A stretch of 64,000 bases of DNA from Microbulbifer sp. VAAF005 (GCF_030012985.1 NZ_CP120233.1:4397001-4461000); one strand, 5' to 3'; positions 53,349 through 63,533 are shown, numbered from the stretch's first letter. Made by a program: numbers and translations. The notes: a model not told the origin generated them from the sequence alone.

Positions 53349-55178
53349 TTAAGGGGCCTCTCGAAGATGGTCTAAATATGGACTGCATAAGGTGATAAAA
53401 GTAGACTTCCAGTCATTGGGTAAATCAATAAATTCATCACCCCAATTGTTCTGTATATGCAGGTGGGCCATGTATGGTTTTTCGCTACTTGGTGCATCAT
53501 AGCCCAGTAGATCCTCAATGCATTCCTCAATCATAATTCGACGATCTTGACCTGTTTGGGCCAGAATTGGGGCGTTCATCGCTTCAGCGCGTTCTGTCCC
53601 TTCATCGCGATCGTGCATAAATATGTAGTTTATATTTAGCGCATTCAAATATTTTGCAATCGATATAAGAACTGCTTTTCCTCTGGCTCTGAGAAACTCA
53701 CAGTTTCCTATTACCTTTGCCTTGTCTTCATGAGATAGCCTCTTAATCGTTTCACGCACAACAACTTCTTCTGTATCTCCTTCAACAAACACACATTTCT
53801 TGGAAAAGAACATTCTTGATATGTAATCATCAACTTTCAAGAGCATCTTCAAGTTTTGCTTTTCGTCTTCAGCGAGTTCAACGAAAGCTTCTTCTAGATT
53901 GAATGAGTTGGCTGTTGAGAAATTGTCTTCAGTAAAGTTAAATTTCGCAAGGCTCATGCTTTTTTCTGAGCCGAGATTGATCATGTAAGGCGAGTGAGTA
54001 GTCGCTATGATTTGGCAGTTTGGTCCCGCCAGATCATATAATGAATCCCGCATTTGGTTAGCAGCTGAAGGATGCAAATAGATTTCTGGCTCCTCAAAGC
54101 AAAAAATTGTTGCTCTAGGGGTGTCAGTATTTCTGTTTATAAAGTCTTGCACGAATCTTAAAAGCTGGAATGCGGTTGCCCTGATCATTCCATGACCTTG
54201 ATAGTTAACAGCAGTTTTTACATTGCTTTCCATTTCCACTTTAAATTGAGGCTTTATGGATTTTTCAGGCACGTCAAGTGTCGCACTAACATGTACAGCC
54301 GAATCAGGAAAAAGCGTATCAACCATTCCATTAAGGTCACTAATTAGTTGGCCAAAATCAGTTTCCTGGTCATTTGGGTTGAGCTCAGCTGCAAGGTTAT
54401 TTAGAAAAGCCTGTGCTTGAACGTAATTTTCAGAGTTACTCCTGACCTGATCAAATAGTCCCCCTAATAGGGTAAATAGTGCCCCTCCGGGGCTTGTCAG
54501 CTCAGAAATGCAAGATTCTGCTGGTATTACAACAATTATGGGAAGTTTTGATAATACATTACCGGGAATTCCACCGGGGTTTTCAACCCAGGTAGCTTCT
54601 TCGTCTGTTTGAATATCCCAGCATTCTGGCAGATCCAATAGTTTTGATTTTGTTGCTGTTACAGTTAACTTTTTTTCAAAGTTAGATTCGCCAAAATGCT
54701 CTTTCAAGAATGTTTCCGAGTAATGCTCTCCTACGAGGTCTGATACTATTCTACATTCAGCATACAATGCGCTCCTCCTTCGCGGATATTCCTTCATGAA
54801 TATCTTTGGTTTGCTTTGGTTAAGGGACCAAACTTTCTTATAAATGATGGAGTTTCCGGTTTCTCCATCTAGCTGATCTTGAGATGATATAACCCTGCCT
54901 TTAAATCCTACCCAGCTGTGAGCGGCAGACGGTAAATTGTGATACTCTGCCACAATCTCAACTTCATCTTCATAGGTATAGCTCTCTTCCTCTTCGTTAT
55001 ACTCTTTTGAATAATCTTCTCTATCCAAATTTGAATTCTTATGGAAGTAGTCTATCGCAGAAAAAACGCTTGATTTTCCTGCATTATTTGGGCCGATAAG
55101 AAAGGTTGTATCCCTAAAATTTATTTTGCAATTCTTGAGTTTTCTAAAATTATTTATTTGAAGCTCATGCAGTCTCAT
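53349..55178 (-). CDS. OLD-family ATP-dependent endonuclease (AAA + TOPRIM)
   Basis: A 609-residue protein. An ABC/SMC-type ATPase domain has Walker A GPNNAGKSS (29-37) and Walker B FCFEEPEIYLHPS followed by IIATTHSPYMINL. A C-terminal TOPRIM nuclease domain has the Glu motif VFVEGDTEEVV and the Asp motif FMHDRDEGTERA. OLD nucleases cleave DNA and many act in phage defence. GajA of Gabija is one, but no UvrD-like partner gene is next to it, so this is a stand-alone (class 1-like) form. AAGGA lies 8 nt before the ATG. The length is normal. It is the rightmost gene of the array. Confidence 0.9.
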   Translation of the reverse strand: MRLHELQINNFRKLKNCKINFRDTTFLIGPNNAGKSSVFSAIDYFHKNSNLDREDYSKEYNEEEESYTYEDEVEIVAEYHNLPSAAHSWVGFKGRVISSQDQLDGETGNSIIYKKVWSLNQSKPKIFMKEYPRRRSALYAECRIVSDLVGEHYSETFLKEHFGESNFEKKLTVTATKSKLLDLPECWDIQTDEEATWVENPGGIPGNVLSKLPIIVVIPAESCISELTSPGGALFTLLGGLFDQVRSNSENYVQAQAFLNNLAAELNPNDQETDFGQLISDLNGMVDTLFPDSAVHVSATLDVPEKSIKPQFKVEMESNVKTAVNYQGHGMIRATAFQLLRFVQDFINRNTDTPRATIFCFEEPEIYLHPSAANQMRDSLYDLAGPNCQIIATTHSPYMINLGSEKSMSLAKFNFTEDNFSTANSFNLEEAFVELAEDEKQNLKMLLKVDDYISRMFFSKKCVFVEGDTEEVVVRETIKRLSHEDKAKVIGNCEFLRARGKAVLISIAKYLNALNINYIFMHDRDEGTERAEAMNAPILAQTGQDRRIMIEECIEDLLGYDAPSSEKPYMAHLHIQNNWGDEFIDLPNDWKSTFITLCSPYLDHLREAP

Positions 55179-56150
55179 TTAAATATCCTTATTCTGGTTT
55201 CAGGCGCGCAGCCCCTTAACTGCGTATTCAAAAGAAGCTGCATTATATCGCTAGTCAATATACCTAAAGTGCAACAAACCCTCTAGCTGAAAAAACAAAT
55301 AAATCAGTATGCTGGTCAACACTGGCGGGAGATTTCTCAAGTGGATATATTGTGGCTGGATTACATCCTGATGTTTTGCTGCTTTTGATCATGGATATAA
55401 TTGGTTAAAAATCAACAAGCTGACACTCTTTTTGCATGGTATATGTTTGGTTGTTTTTGATGTTCGAAATGGAGAGTACAGGAAAAAAATAGAATATATT
55501 TAATCAGTAAAATGAAGCTGCTATGGATGATCTATTGTTTCTGGATTTTAAAGTGAAAGGCGGGGGAGAGCACCTGTCTTAACGGCCATTCTCAAACGTG
55601 ACAGACATTTTGCAAATCTTGAGCAACAAAAAATTTAGGCACAAAAATAATCTTATTAGATTTTATTAGGATTGTTTTAGTGTCAAAGCCACGTAAAATC
55701 GATAGATATTTATTGATATTTTGACGGCGGTTAAGAAGCCATCTAAAGGCAACAATCAAAGCAGCTCGGTTCGAAGAGCCTATAGAATAATGAACCCAAG
55801 AATCTTCTAAAAACCAACCCCTCAAAGGAGAACGGTAGCGTGAAGTAAGAATAAGTAAAAGGCGCTGACCCAAGGTGCTGGAACACCTGGGGCCAGCTGA
55901 CCAAATTGATACATACACTATCAAGATGGCTATATGCATAGTACGCTAGAAACCCGCTCGTCTTCAATAAAGTGGAGCACAATCAGCGGCTTGGAGAGAT
56001 TCCCCAGGCCCTGGGGGCGTTGCGTCTGCCTTTTTTTATTCTATGCCTACCGTTCTCGCGCACCTCCTCGCAGTTACTCAAAACAGTTCTATCCAAACTT
56101 TCCCATTGTGGAAGGTCAATCCATGGTTTGAGTATCAGTAGGAAACAAAT
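55179..56150. other. 970-base region between the array and csrA
   Basis: I find no convincing gene; the minus frames at 55,592-55,982 overlap each other and look like chance. Notable items are a hairpin CCAAGGTG CTGGAA CACCTGG near 55,873 within GGCGCTGACC...GGCCAGCTGACC, and csrA promoter space after 55,960. If attI or an old integrase ever lay at this end it is no longer visible. Confidence 0.4.
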
Positions 56151-56339
56151 ATGTTGATCTTAAAGCGCCGCACAGGCGAGAACTTACGGATTGGAGCGAA
56201 TGTCTCAATCACCGTATTGGAAGTTAAGGGCAATCAGGTAAAGGTAGGAATAATTGCTCCAAAATCCCTGCCCGTACACCGCGAGGAGATTTATAGGCGG
56301 ATCAAAAGGGAAGGAAATATGGGCAGTGGAAATCGTTGA
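56151..56339 (+). CDS. csrA: Carbon storage regulator
   Basis: A 62-residue CsrA/RsmA protein: [47 protein letters not shown] in its five-strand order, with the RNA-binding L4/R44-type positions (LKRR... and [10 protein letters not shown]) preserved. It binds GGA motifs in mRNA leaders and controls translation of many transcripts. Length is normal. It differs from the commonest form (MLILTRRVGETLMIGD) by the K-R-R-T-G-E-N start, so it may be a second paralogue. No CsrB-like RNA is seen nearby. Confidence 0.92.
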   Translation: MLILKRRTGENLRIGANVSITVLEVKGNQVKVGIIAPKSLPVHREEIYRRIKREGNMGSGNR

Positions 56340-56389
56340 GAATCTGATTGGGATTGTGGCGTGTCGCCATGAACGGGTGGTGTTGCTAT

Positions 56390-56421
56390 GAAAGCGCTAA
56401 CTGCTGATAGTTAGCGCTTTC
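56390..56421. terminator. Perfect 13-bp hairpin between convergent genes
   Basis: GAAAGCGCTAACT and AGTTAGCGCTTTC pair perfectly around GCTGAT. It lies 50 bases after csrA and 56 bases from the stop of the convergent gene at 56,477, so it may serve both. The T tract is short. Confidence 0.75.
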
Positions 56422-56476
56422 AGTCGAGCCTTTCGCTGCGGATAGAGCCACAGGTTAAGCTCGGAAGTGATCTGTA

Positions 56477-56893
56477 TTAGTGATGTTTATGCTTAAATCC
56501 AGCAGCAAATTTGTCTGCTAATTTAAAGTAGTGATTCAGATCCTTGCGGGTTTTTTCTGGGCGGTTGTTTTCGGAGTTAATGTGGATGTTTTCCACAACA
56601 ACGGCGATGTCTTTTGCCAGCTGCTTCCTTTCACCCTTCAGGTTCTCAGCGAAATACTCAACACTTTTTTCGAGTCTGTAGGTGATGACATGAATCTCGT
56701 GGAGCTCAGCAGGATTAAGCTTTTTCTTTCCCTTAATTTCTTCTGTTGTCTCAACAAAAATCTTTCTCGCATCCTTCAAGGAAGTAACTTTCGCTACTTT
56801 AAAGTGCTGGATGGGCTTTTCTCCGGCAGCAGGGCTAGCTTGAGCAGTGGTAGCAAAAGTAACAGCAAAAAGTAATGCAATTAAAGTTCTCAT
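56477..56893 (-). CDS. Secreted helical protein (DUF6746-like)
   Basis: A 138-residue exported protein with signal peptide MRTLIALLFAVTFATTAQA. The mature protein is an alpha-helical bundle with repeated Lys/Glu and histidines at the C-terminus (FKHKHH), which might bind a metal. The spacing of AELHEIHVITYRLEKSVEYF resembles DUF6746 proteins. Function is unknown. AGAGAGGAAAA before the ATG is a strong ribosome site. Confidence 0.65.
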   Translation of the reverse strand: MRTLIALLFAVTFATTAQASPAAGEKPIQHFKVAKVTSLKDARKIFVETTEEIKGKKKLNPAELHEIHVITYRLEKSVEYFAENLKGERKQLAKDIAVVVENIHINSENNRPEKTRKDLNHYFKLADKFAAGFKHKHH

Positions 56894-57299
56894 TTTTCCT
56901 CTCTAACGCCCAAACTTTAAGGGTTGGTAAGGCATTGATCGGGCGAGGTGAATGCCTAACATTTTTCAGTGATCATTTTGACCACTTTGATCGCTATCCT
57001 AAATGAGGATAACTATCATTAACATTCATGATACAGGAATTTTTAGGTGCTCAAAACACTTCTCGAAAAAATTGCGATCAAGTTGATCAAAATTTGAAAG
57101 GATTAAGAAAATGGAATCTGAGAGAGGCGCGTTCGGGAGGGGTAAACGGAGGCCTTTAGCCTGGAAGAGGCGACCCCCGTGTTAAGAAAAGTAATCAGCT
57201 AACCCACTATTTGCTGTAACAACGCCGCTGGTTTTTACAGAAAGAGCTGATTTATCCGGAATTATTGAGACCGGCTTCACAAATTAATTGGTACTGACG
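56894..57299. other. Intergenic region before bioA end
   Basis: About 400 bases. AGTGATCATTTTGACCACTTTGATCG (about 56,969) and CAAGTTGATCAAAATTTG (about 57,073) contain repeated TTGATC/GATCAA words that could be operator half-sites for the secreted-protein gene. No gene is seen. Confidence 0.35.
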
Positions 57300-58571
57300 C
57301 TATTGGATCTCTCCCAGAACATTGACCATTGCCGAAGTTAATTGGCTAAGGTCTTCTTTCGAAATCACATAGGGCGGCATGGCGTAGACCAGCTTGCCGA
57401 AGGGGCGCAGCCAAACTCCACGTTCGATTAAAGCTTCCTGCACCTTGGCCGTATTTACCGGCTCGCGCATTTCCACCACGCCAATCGCCCCAAGGGCTCG
57501 AACATCAGCGACACCCGGTGCGGATTTTAATGGGGCCAGCTGTTCAGCCAGCTGCTGTTCGATTGCGGTTACTCGTTCCTGCCAGGGGCTGTTGAGTAGC
57601 AGTTGAATACTGGCGTTAGCGACGGAACAAGCCAGGGGGTTACCCATAAAAGTGGGGCCGTGCATAAACACACCGGCTTCTCCGCTGCAAATACCTTCGG
57701 CTACTTTATCGGTACAGAGGGCGGCGGCGAGGGTCATGGTGCCGCCGGTGAGGGCTTTGCCCAGTGTGAGGATATCGGGGGTGATATCGGCGTGCTCACA
57801 GGCAAACATTTTACCGCTGCGGCCAAAGCCGGTGGCGATTTCATCGGCGATAAGCAGTACATTGTTCTCGTCGCAGAGCTCGCGCACCCGGCGCAAATAA
57901 TCGGCAGAATAAAAACGCATGCCGCCGGCGCCCTGGACAATGGGCTCTAAAATAATCGCAGCGAGTTGATCGCGGTTCTCTTCCACTTGCTGGCGCAGTT
58001 CGGCGATATCGCTGTCACTACAGCTGCTGCCAAAGGGGGTTTGTGGTGAGGGGGCAAACTGGTGCTGGTTCAGATGCTCGGAGAACAAATGATGCATTCC
58101 GGTGACTGGGTCACAGGTGGCCATGGCCCCGAAAGTATCACCGTGGTAACCGTTGCGCAGGGCCAGCAGGCGGTTCTTTTCGGGCTTGCCATGGGAGTGC
58201 CAGTATTGGACGGCCATCTTGATAGCCACTTCCACAGACACTGAACCGGAGTCAGCAAGAAATACCCGGTTGAGGCCGGCTGGAGTGATTTTTACCAGTT
58301 TCTTGCACAGCTCGATCGCCGGTTCGTGAGTTAAACCCCCGAACATCACATGGGACATTTTGTCCATCTGATCGCGCATGGCCTGGTTTAGCTCGGGCAC
58401 ATTGTAGCCGTGCAGGGCGCTCCACCAGGAGGACATACCGTCGATCAGGCCGCGCCCGTCTTCCAGGTAAATACGTACCCCTTCGGCCCGCGTCACCGGG
58501 TATACCGGCGGCGGGTCGATCAGGGAGGAGTAGGGGTGCCAAATATGTTTGCGATCGAAATCCAGGTCCAT
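57300..58571 (-). CDS. bioA: Adenosylmethionine-8-amino-7-oxononanoate transaminase
   Basis: The ATG at 58,571 (MDLDFDRKHIWHPYSSLIDPP) aligns with the family start and gives 423 residues; the open frame reaches a TTG at 58,604. It makes 7,8-diaminopelargonate from KAPA with SAM as amino donor, the second last-but-one step of biotin synthesis. Seen are GMSSWWSALHGYN, NGYHGDTFGAM, LIADEIATGFGRSG with the PLP Asp, and LTLGKALTGG with the PLP lysine. It lies about 40 bases downstream of ybbP on the same strand, not in a bio operon. Confidence 0.93.
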   Translation of the reverse strand: MDLDFDRKHIWHPYSSLIDPPPVYPVTRAEGVRIYLEDGRGLIDGMSSWWSALHGYNVPELNQAMRDQMDKMSHVMFGGLTHEPAIELCKKLVKITPAGLNRVFLADSGSVSVEVAIKMAVQYWHSHGKPEKNRLLALRNGYHGDTFGAMATCDPVTGMHHLFSEHLNQHQFAPSPQTPFGSSCSDSDIAELRQQVEENRDQLAAIILEPIVQGAGGMRFYSADYLRRVRELCDENNVLLIADEIATGFGRSGKMFACEHADITPDILTLGKALTGGTMTLAAALCTDKVAEGICSGEAGVFMHGPTFMGNPLACSVANASIQLLLNSPWQERVTAIEQQLAEQLAPLKSAPGVADVRALGAIGVVEMREPVNTAKVQEALIERGVWLRPFGKLVYAMPPYVISKEDLSQLTSAMVNVLGEIQ

Positions 58572-58611
58572 AAAAACTACATCTTTATTCTTAAGAGCCG
58601 ACAATCATCCG

Positions 58612-61059
58612 TTAGGCCAGTTCGCGCAGTACTTTGAGCGGGGGCTGGCTGATCGAGCTGTAACAGGCCAGGGTACCGGCAGTGCCAACCAGTACAGCAC
58701 CGGTGAGTGGTCCGGTTAGCCAAAGGACTGGGTGCAATATCACCGGCAGTTCAAAGACCCAATAAGACAGCACGGCCAAGGTGGCTTCCGCACCGATAGC
58801 CGCGAGCAAACCGGCGGCAAAACCCAGTAGGCCAAATTCCAGTATCAGGCTTCTCAGCAACAAGCGCCTGCGGCCTCCCAGTGTGCGGATAATTGCCGCT
58901 TCCTGCAATCGCTCGGCGATACTGGCGCGGACCCCGGCGATTAATACCAGGACCCCGGCAACCAGCATCAGGGCCATAACCGATTCGATAGCGAAGGACA
59001 CCTGGTTAATGGTGTCGCGGATACGCTGGATGATCTTATCCAGCTCTATCACGCTGACGCTGGGGAAGGCGCGAACCAGGTCGTTGACCAGCAACTTGTC
59101 CTCCAGTGGGAGGTAAAAACTGGTGATATAGGTAGCCGGGAAATCATCGATAGTGCCTGGCGCAAATATCATATAGAAGTTGGGGCGCATGCTGTTCCAG
59201 TCCAGCGAGCGGAAGCTGGCTACCGGGGCTTCTACTTCCAGTCCGCCGATGGAAAAGCGCAACTGATCTCCCAGTGACAGTTCCAGCTGGGCTGCCAGCT
59301 CCACTTCTACGGAAACACCTTCGCTGGCCTTGTCCCACCACTTGCCTTCCAAGATACGGTTGTCCGGCGCCAGGGTATCGGTGTAGCTCAGGTTTAATTC
59401 CCGGCGAACACCGCCGGGACGATCTTTTTCTCTTTAATCGAGACGCCGTTAATCGCTACCAAACGGCCGCGCACCATGGGGTAAAACTCGGTGCTGCTTA
59501 CCTCGCCCTCTGCCAGCATGTTTTCCATGGTTGGAACGTCGTGGGGGGCGATATTCAGGAGGAAGTGGTTGGGGGCTTTTTCCGGCAATTGCATCCGCCA
59601 TTCGTCCACCAGGGCCGTGCGGGCAAAGACCATGGCCAGCATGGCCAATAATCCGGTGCCAAAAGCGGCAATCAATAGGGTGTTGAATGCAGCGCGGCGT
59701 TGCAGGCTGCCCAGGGCAATGCGCCAGGCGCCGCCCAGGGAGGCCAGCTTTCCGCGCACCAAAAGTCGGTTAACCAGGGCGCTGCCGGCTACCAACAGGA
59801 GCATGCCGACAAACAAGGCGAGCGTCATGAGCAGACTGCCGGACAGCCACCAGATCAGAAGCAGCATGGCGCTGGGGCCGAGGATCAGGCCGAGCCATTC
59901 GCGTCTGTCCGGATTACTCCAGTCGTGCCGCAGGGTTTGCATCGGATCTGTGCGCGCCAAACGGAACAGCGGCGGCAGGGCGAAGCCCAGGGCGCAGGCG
60001 ATGCCGGTAGCGAGCCCGATCAGCAGTGGGCTCCAGCTGGTAGCCGGGGTTGAACTGGGAAGAACCCCTCCATCAGGTTGACCGCCTGGCTCTGGATAAA
60101 GGTGCCCAGTGCCAGCCCGATAGCGGTGGCAATCAGGGTGAGGGCGGCCAGCTGTCCCAGGTAGATACCGAGAATTTTGTTGCGCCCTGCACCGAGGCTT
60201 TTCATTACGGCTACGTAGGCGCCGTGGCGCAATCCGTAGCGTCTGGCTGCCAGGCCTACGGCGACACTGGCGAGGAGAACGGCAAGGCTGGCGGCGAGAA
60301 ACAGGAAGGACTCGGCTCTATCCAGGGCTGAGGCAACACGGGGCTGGCCTTCGCGCAGGTCCAAGATCCGCTGGTGTTCAGTTAGTTGAGGTTTGAGCCA
60401 GTCAAAGTAATCCTTTAGGACTTGGTCATCACCGGCAAACAGGTAGCGGTAGCGCACTCGGCTGCCGGGCTGGATCACACCTGCGGCGGGCAGGTCGGCG
60501 GTATTGGCTAGCAGTCGCGCGCCCATATCAAACAGGCTGGTGCCCCGGTCGGGTTCCCGCTCCAGTATGGCTGTCACTTTTAATTGGGTGTCGCCGAGGG
60601 CGATAGGATCGCCGAGCTGGATTCCCATCAAAGGTAGAAGGCGGGACTCCACCCAGGCTTCTCCCGGGGAGGTCCTTGCGGTGCCACTTCCCCTGGGCCT
60701 TCCGGGGACTTGCTGATTTCCAGTTGCCCCACCAATGGATAGCCTTTGTCGACGGCTTTGACCGAGACAAACTGGAACTGGTCGTTGGCGGAAATCATGG
60801 ATGAAAACTGGACTATCTGGGCCTGTTCCAATCCCTTTTTGTCGGCTTCCTCCAGCCATGCGCTATCCACAGGCTTACTGCTGCGCAGCACCCGCTCTGC
60901 GGCCAGGAAGGTGAGGGATTGCTGCTCCATGGCGCGGGTAAGGCGGTCGGTGAAATGGGCGATCGCAGTGACACAGGTAACAGCCAAAACCAGGGCCGAG
61001 GCAATCAGCGCCAACTCGCCACCGCGCCAGTCCCTGAACAGCAGTCTGAGTGGCAGCAT
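58612..61059 (-). pseudogene. ybbP: ABC transporter permease (YbbP/FtsX type), three frameshifts
   Basis: The 816-codon span encodes an FtsX-like permease with its membrane segments. It opens [20 protein letters not shown], has the first FtsX domain at SLAVLLASVAVGLAARRYGLR and the last at VLVLIAGVRASIAERLQEAAI. Reading is broken three times, each explained by one missing base in a homopolymer: C4 near 60,665 (restores GPPPGEAWVE), G4 near 60,065 (restores MEGVLPSSTP) and A5 near 59,425 (restores KEKKDRPGGV). It is either a recent pseudogene or a sequencing artefact. The start overlaps the ybbA stop (TGATG). Confidence 0.85.
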
Positions 61060-61781
61060 CAGGCGGACACCTCCGACAGGTTGTCTCCGTCGATAAGGGG
61101 AGCGTAAGAATCTACAGCGCCTGCCGACATATGCAGGTGGGAGGCACAGCGCTCTGCCAGTCGCTGTTCGTGAGTCACCAGCACCAGGGTGGTGTCAGAT
61201 TCTTCGTTGAGTTTAAACAGTAGGTCGATAATTTTGGCGCCGTTGCCGGCGTCGAGGCTGCCGGTGGGTTCGTCGGCAAACAGGATGGCATCTTTGCTGC
61301 TAAAGCTGGCAAAGGCCCGGGCAATGGCCACCCGCTGTTGCTCACCGCCGGATAACTGGCGCGGGTAGTGGCGCAGTCGCTGTTCCAGACCCACACGGGA
61401 GAGAAACTCTTCCGCCCGCTTGGCGGCGCCTCGCTCACCGCGCAATTCGCTCGGTAGCATCACATTTTCCAGGGCGGTAAGGCCGGGCAGTAGTTGGAAA
61501 GTCTGGAATACAAAGCCCACGCAGCGGGCGCGCACCGCTGCGCGCTGCTCTTCGTCCATGGCGGTGATCTCGTCGCCCGCCAGCCAGATTTTGCCCTCGG
61601 TAGGTTTGTCCAATCCCGCCAATAGGCCGAGCAGGGTGGACTTGCCGGAACCTGAGGCCCCTGTCACAGCGAGGCTCTCGCCACGGGCGACTTTCAGGGA
61701 GATATTGTTTAATAGGGTCAGTGGCCCTTCGCTGGTGGAGACCCTGTGATAGAGGTTTTCTGCCGTGAGAATGGCGGACAT
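61059..61781 (-). CDS. ybbA: ABC transporter ATP-binding protein (YbbA/LolD type)
   Basis: A 240-residue ATPase with Walker [13 protein letters not shown], signature [15 protein letters not shown], Walker [14 protein letters not shown] and H-loop [12 protein letters not shown]. It is of the MacB/LolD clade. With the FtsX-like permease whose start overlaps its stop, it forms an ABC unit thought to act on envelope lipids or outer membrane factors. It is divergent from tesA, the conserved ybbAP/tesA arrangement known from gammaproteobacteria. Its leader shares the 61,782-61,826 region with the tesA promoter. Confidence 0.93.
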   Translation of the reverse strand: MSAILTAENLYHRVSTSEGPLTLLNNISLKVARGESLAVTGASGSGKSTLLGLLAGLDKPTEGKIWLAGDEITAMDEEQRAAVRARCVGFVFQTFQLLPGLTALENVMLPSELRGERGAAKRAEEFLSRVGLEQRLRHYPRQLSGGEQQRVAIARAFASFSSKDAILFADEPTGSLDAGNGAKIIDLLFKLNEESDTTLVLVTHEQRLAERCASHLHMSAGAVDSYAPLIDGDNLSEVSA

Positions 61782-61826
61782 ACTGTATTCCCTTTGCGGA
61801 TACGCGAGATTTTTGGAGAGTATGAC

Positions 61827-62495
61827 ATGACAACAGCCTTTTTTCGGCAGTTACTGACTCGGTTCGGCTTGGTGCTGATGCTGTCGGTCCCCAATCTGGC
61901 ACTGAGTGCAAACAAGCCCGGCACTCTGCTCGTATTAGGGGATAGCATAAGTGCGGCCTACGGTATCGATGAGGAGTTGGGCTGGGTCAACTTGTTGCAA
62001 GAGCGCTTGCAGGAGAAGGGGCGCCCGGTGAAGGTGGTCAATGCCAGCATCAGTGGGGAGACCTCCGCAGGCGGCCTGACCCGGCTGCCGCGCCTGATGG
62101 AAGAGCACAATCCCCAGTGGCTGATTGTCGAGTTGGGGGGTAACGACGGTTTGCGCGGCTATCCACCCCAGAGCTTGCAGCGCAATTTGCAGCAGATGGT
62201 CAAGCTGGCAAAAGATTCCGGGGCTGAAGTTCTGCTGCTGGGGATGCGTATCCCGCCGAACTACGGCCGCGCTTATACCGAGGCTTTTGCCGCTGTATTC
62301 CCCAAAGTAGCTAAGGCCGAAGAGGTCGCCCTGGTGCCCTTCCTGTTGGAAACCGTGGCCCTGGAGCAGGGCGCTATGCAATCCGACGGTATCCACCCCA
62401 CCGCTAAGGCGCAGCCGGCCCTGCTGGATCATGTCTGGCCCTGCGTGAAGTCCCTGTTGGGGGAGAAGGCGGCTGGTGAGTCGTGTACTCCGTGA
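61827..62495 (+). CDS. tesA: SGNH-hydrolase (acyl-CoA thioesterase I / lysophospholipase)
   Basis: From ATG 61,827 (ATTTTTGGAGAGT before it) the protein is 222 residues. Residues 1-29 form a signal peptide (LMLSVPNLALSA). SGNH blocks: LVLGDSISAAYGI with the catalytic Ser, VNASISGETSAGG with Gly, LGGNDGLRG with Asn, and SDGIHPTAKAQP with the Asp-His pair. It hydrolyses acyl thioesters and esters in the periplasm. The longer upstream frame overlaps ybbA and is not used. Confidence 0.93.
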   Translation: MTTAFFRQLLTRFGLVLMLSVPNLALSANKPGTLLVLGDSISAAYGIDEELGWVNLLQERLQEKGRPVKVVNASISGETSAGGLTRLPRLMEEHNPQWLIVELGGNDGLRGYPPQSLQRNLQQMVKLAKDSGAEVLLLGMRIPPNYGRAYTEAFAAVFPKVAKAEEVALVPFLLETVALEQGAMQSDGIHPTAKAQPALLDHVWPCVKSLLGEKAAGESCTP

Positions 62496-62615
62496 TCGAA
62501 ATGCGTACAATCGCGCCCCCAGGAACAGGAAAGCCTGGCTCTGGTCCCAAAGTTTAAGGTTTTGTGCCGGTACTCTGGGCCCGGTCACTGGTCGCGAATG
62601 AGTTAGAGAGACACC

Positions 62616-63533
62616 ATGCCCGAATTGGAAAACCGCCGCGAGCGGCTCGAGTTTAATAAGCTGCAAAAGCGCCTGCGCCGCCATGTGGGCCGCGCCATCG
62701 CCGACTTCAATATGATTGAAGAGGGCGACAAGATTATGGTCTGTTTGTCCGGCGGTAAGGATTCCTACGCCATGCTGGACGTGCTGCTGAATTTGCAGAA
62801 GACAGCGCCGGTCAACTTTGAACTGGTGGCGGTCAATATGGACCAGAAACAGCCGGGTTTCCCTGAACATATCCTGCCGGAATACCTGCAATCCCTGGGT
62901 GTTCCCCACCATATTGTTGAGAAGGATACCTACTCGGTCGTGAAGGAAGTGGTGCCCGAGGGCAAAACCACTTGCGGGCTCTGCTCCCGTCTGCGCCGTG
63001 GCACCTTGTATGGCTTTGCTGAAGAAATTGGCGCCACCAAGGTGGCACTGGGCCATCACAAAGACGATATCGTCGAGACCCTGTTCCTGAATATGTTTTA
63101 CGGTGGTCGCCTCAAGGCGATGCCGCCCAAACTGCGCGCCGACGATGGCCGCAATATCGTGATCCGTCCGCTCGCCTATTGCCGCGAAGAGGACATCGCC
63201 CAGTACGCCGAGTACAAGCAGTTTCCGATTATTCCGTGCAACCTGTGCGGCAGCCAGGAGAACCTTCAGCGCCAGGCGATCAAGCAGATGGTGCGGGAGT
63301 GGGATAAGAAATTCCCAGGCCGCAGCGAGAATATTTTCGCCGCGATTACCCGGGTGTCCCCGTCACAATTGGCGGACAGGGACCTCTACGATTTTGAGAG
63401 TCTGGAACTGGATCGCTCTACGCCGTCGGCTGTCGAGCGTCCTGACCATTCAATCCAGCGCCAGGTGAATTCTTGGGAGCCTGAGGATGCTCAGGAAGTG
63501 GAGCCCCAGTATATCGAGGCGCTGAATCTGTAG
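62616..63533 (+). CDS. ttcA: tRNA 2-thiocytidine(32) synthetase
   Basis: A 305-residue PP-loop ATPase. The PP-loop [10 protein letters not shown] is near residue 45, the first C-x-x-[13 protein letters not shown] near 118, the second part [16 protein letters not shown] near 207, and [14 protein letters not shown] between. It inserts sulphur at C2 of cytidine 32 in some tRNAs using a [4Fe-4S] cluster held by the cysteines. Length and start ([22 protein letters not shown]) agree with the family. There are about 120 bases between tesA and it, so it may have its own promoter. Confidence 0.95.
   Translation: MPELENRRERLEFNKLQKRLRRHVGRAIADFNMIEEGDKIMVCLSGGKDSYAMLDVLLNLQKTAPVNFELVAVNMDQKQPGFPEHILPEYLQSLGVPHHIVEKDTYSVVKEVVPEGKTTCGLCSRLRRGTLYGFAEEIGATKVALGHHKDDIVETLFLNMFYGGRLKAMPPKLRADDGRNIVIRPLAYCREEDIAQYAEYKQFPIIPCNLCGSQENLQRQAIKQMVREWDKKFPGRSENIFAAITRVSPSQLADRDLYDFESLELDRSTPSAVERPDHSIQRQVNSWEPEDAQEVEPQYIEALNL

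Noticed and set aside
53349..55178. Complete Gabija system
   Set aside because: The OLD nuclease has no adjacent UvrD-like helicase gene; the next gene on that strand is DUF2130, separated by an intron.
55592..55982. Two overlapping minus-strand frames (115 and 79 codons) near the right end of the array
   Set aside because: They overlap each other in different frames, lack a ribosome site and resemble no family.
55179..56150. Integron integrase or attI at the right end of the array
   Set aside because: No frame shows tyrosine recombinase motifs, and no attI-like site could be recognised.
61935..63059. 374-codon minus-strand frame opposite tesA and ttcA
   Set aside because: It spans two well-supported plus-strand genes and their gap; composition is that of an antisense shadow in GC-rich codons.
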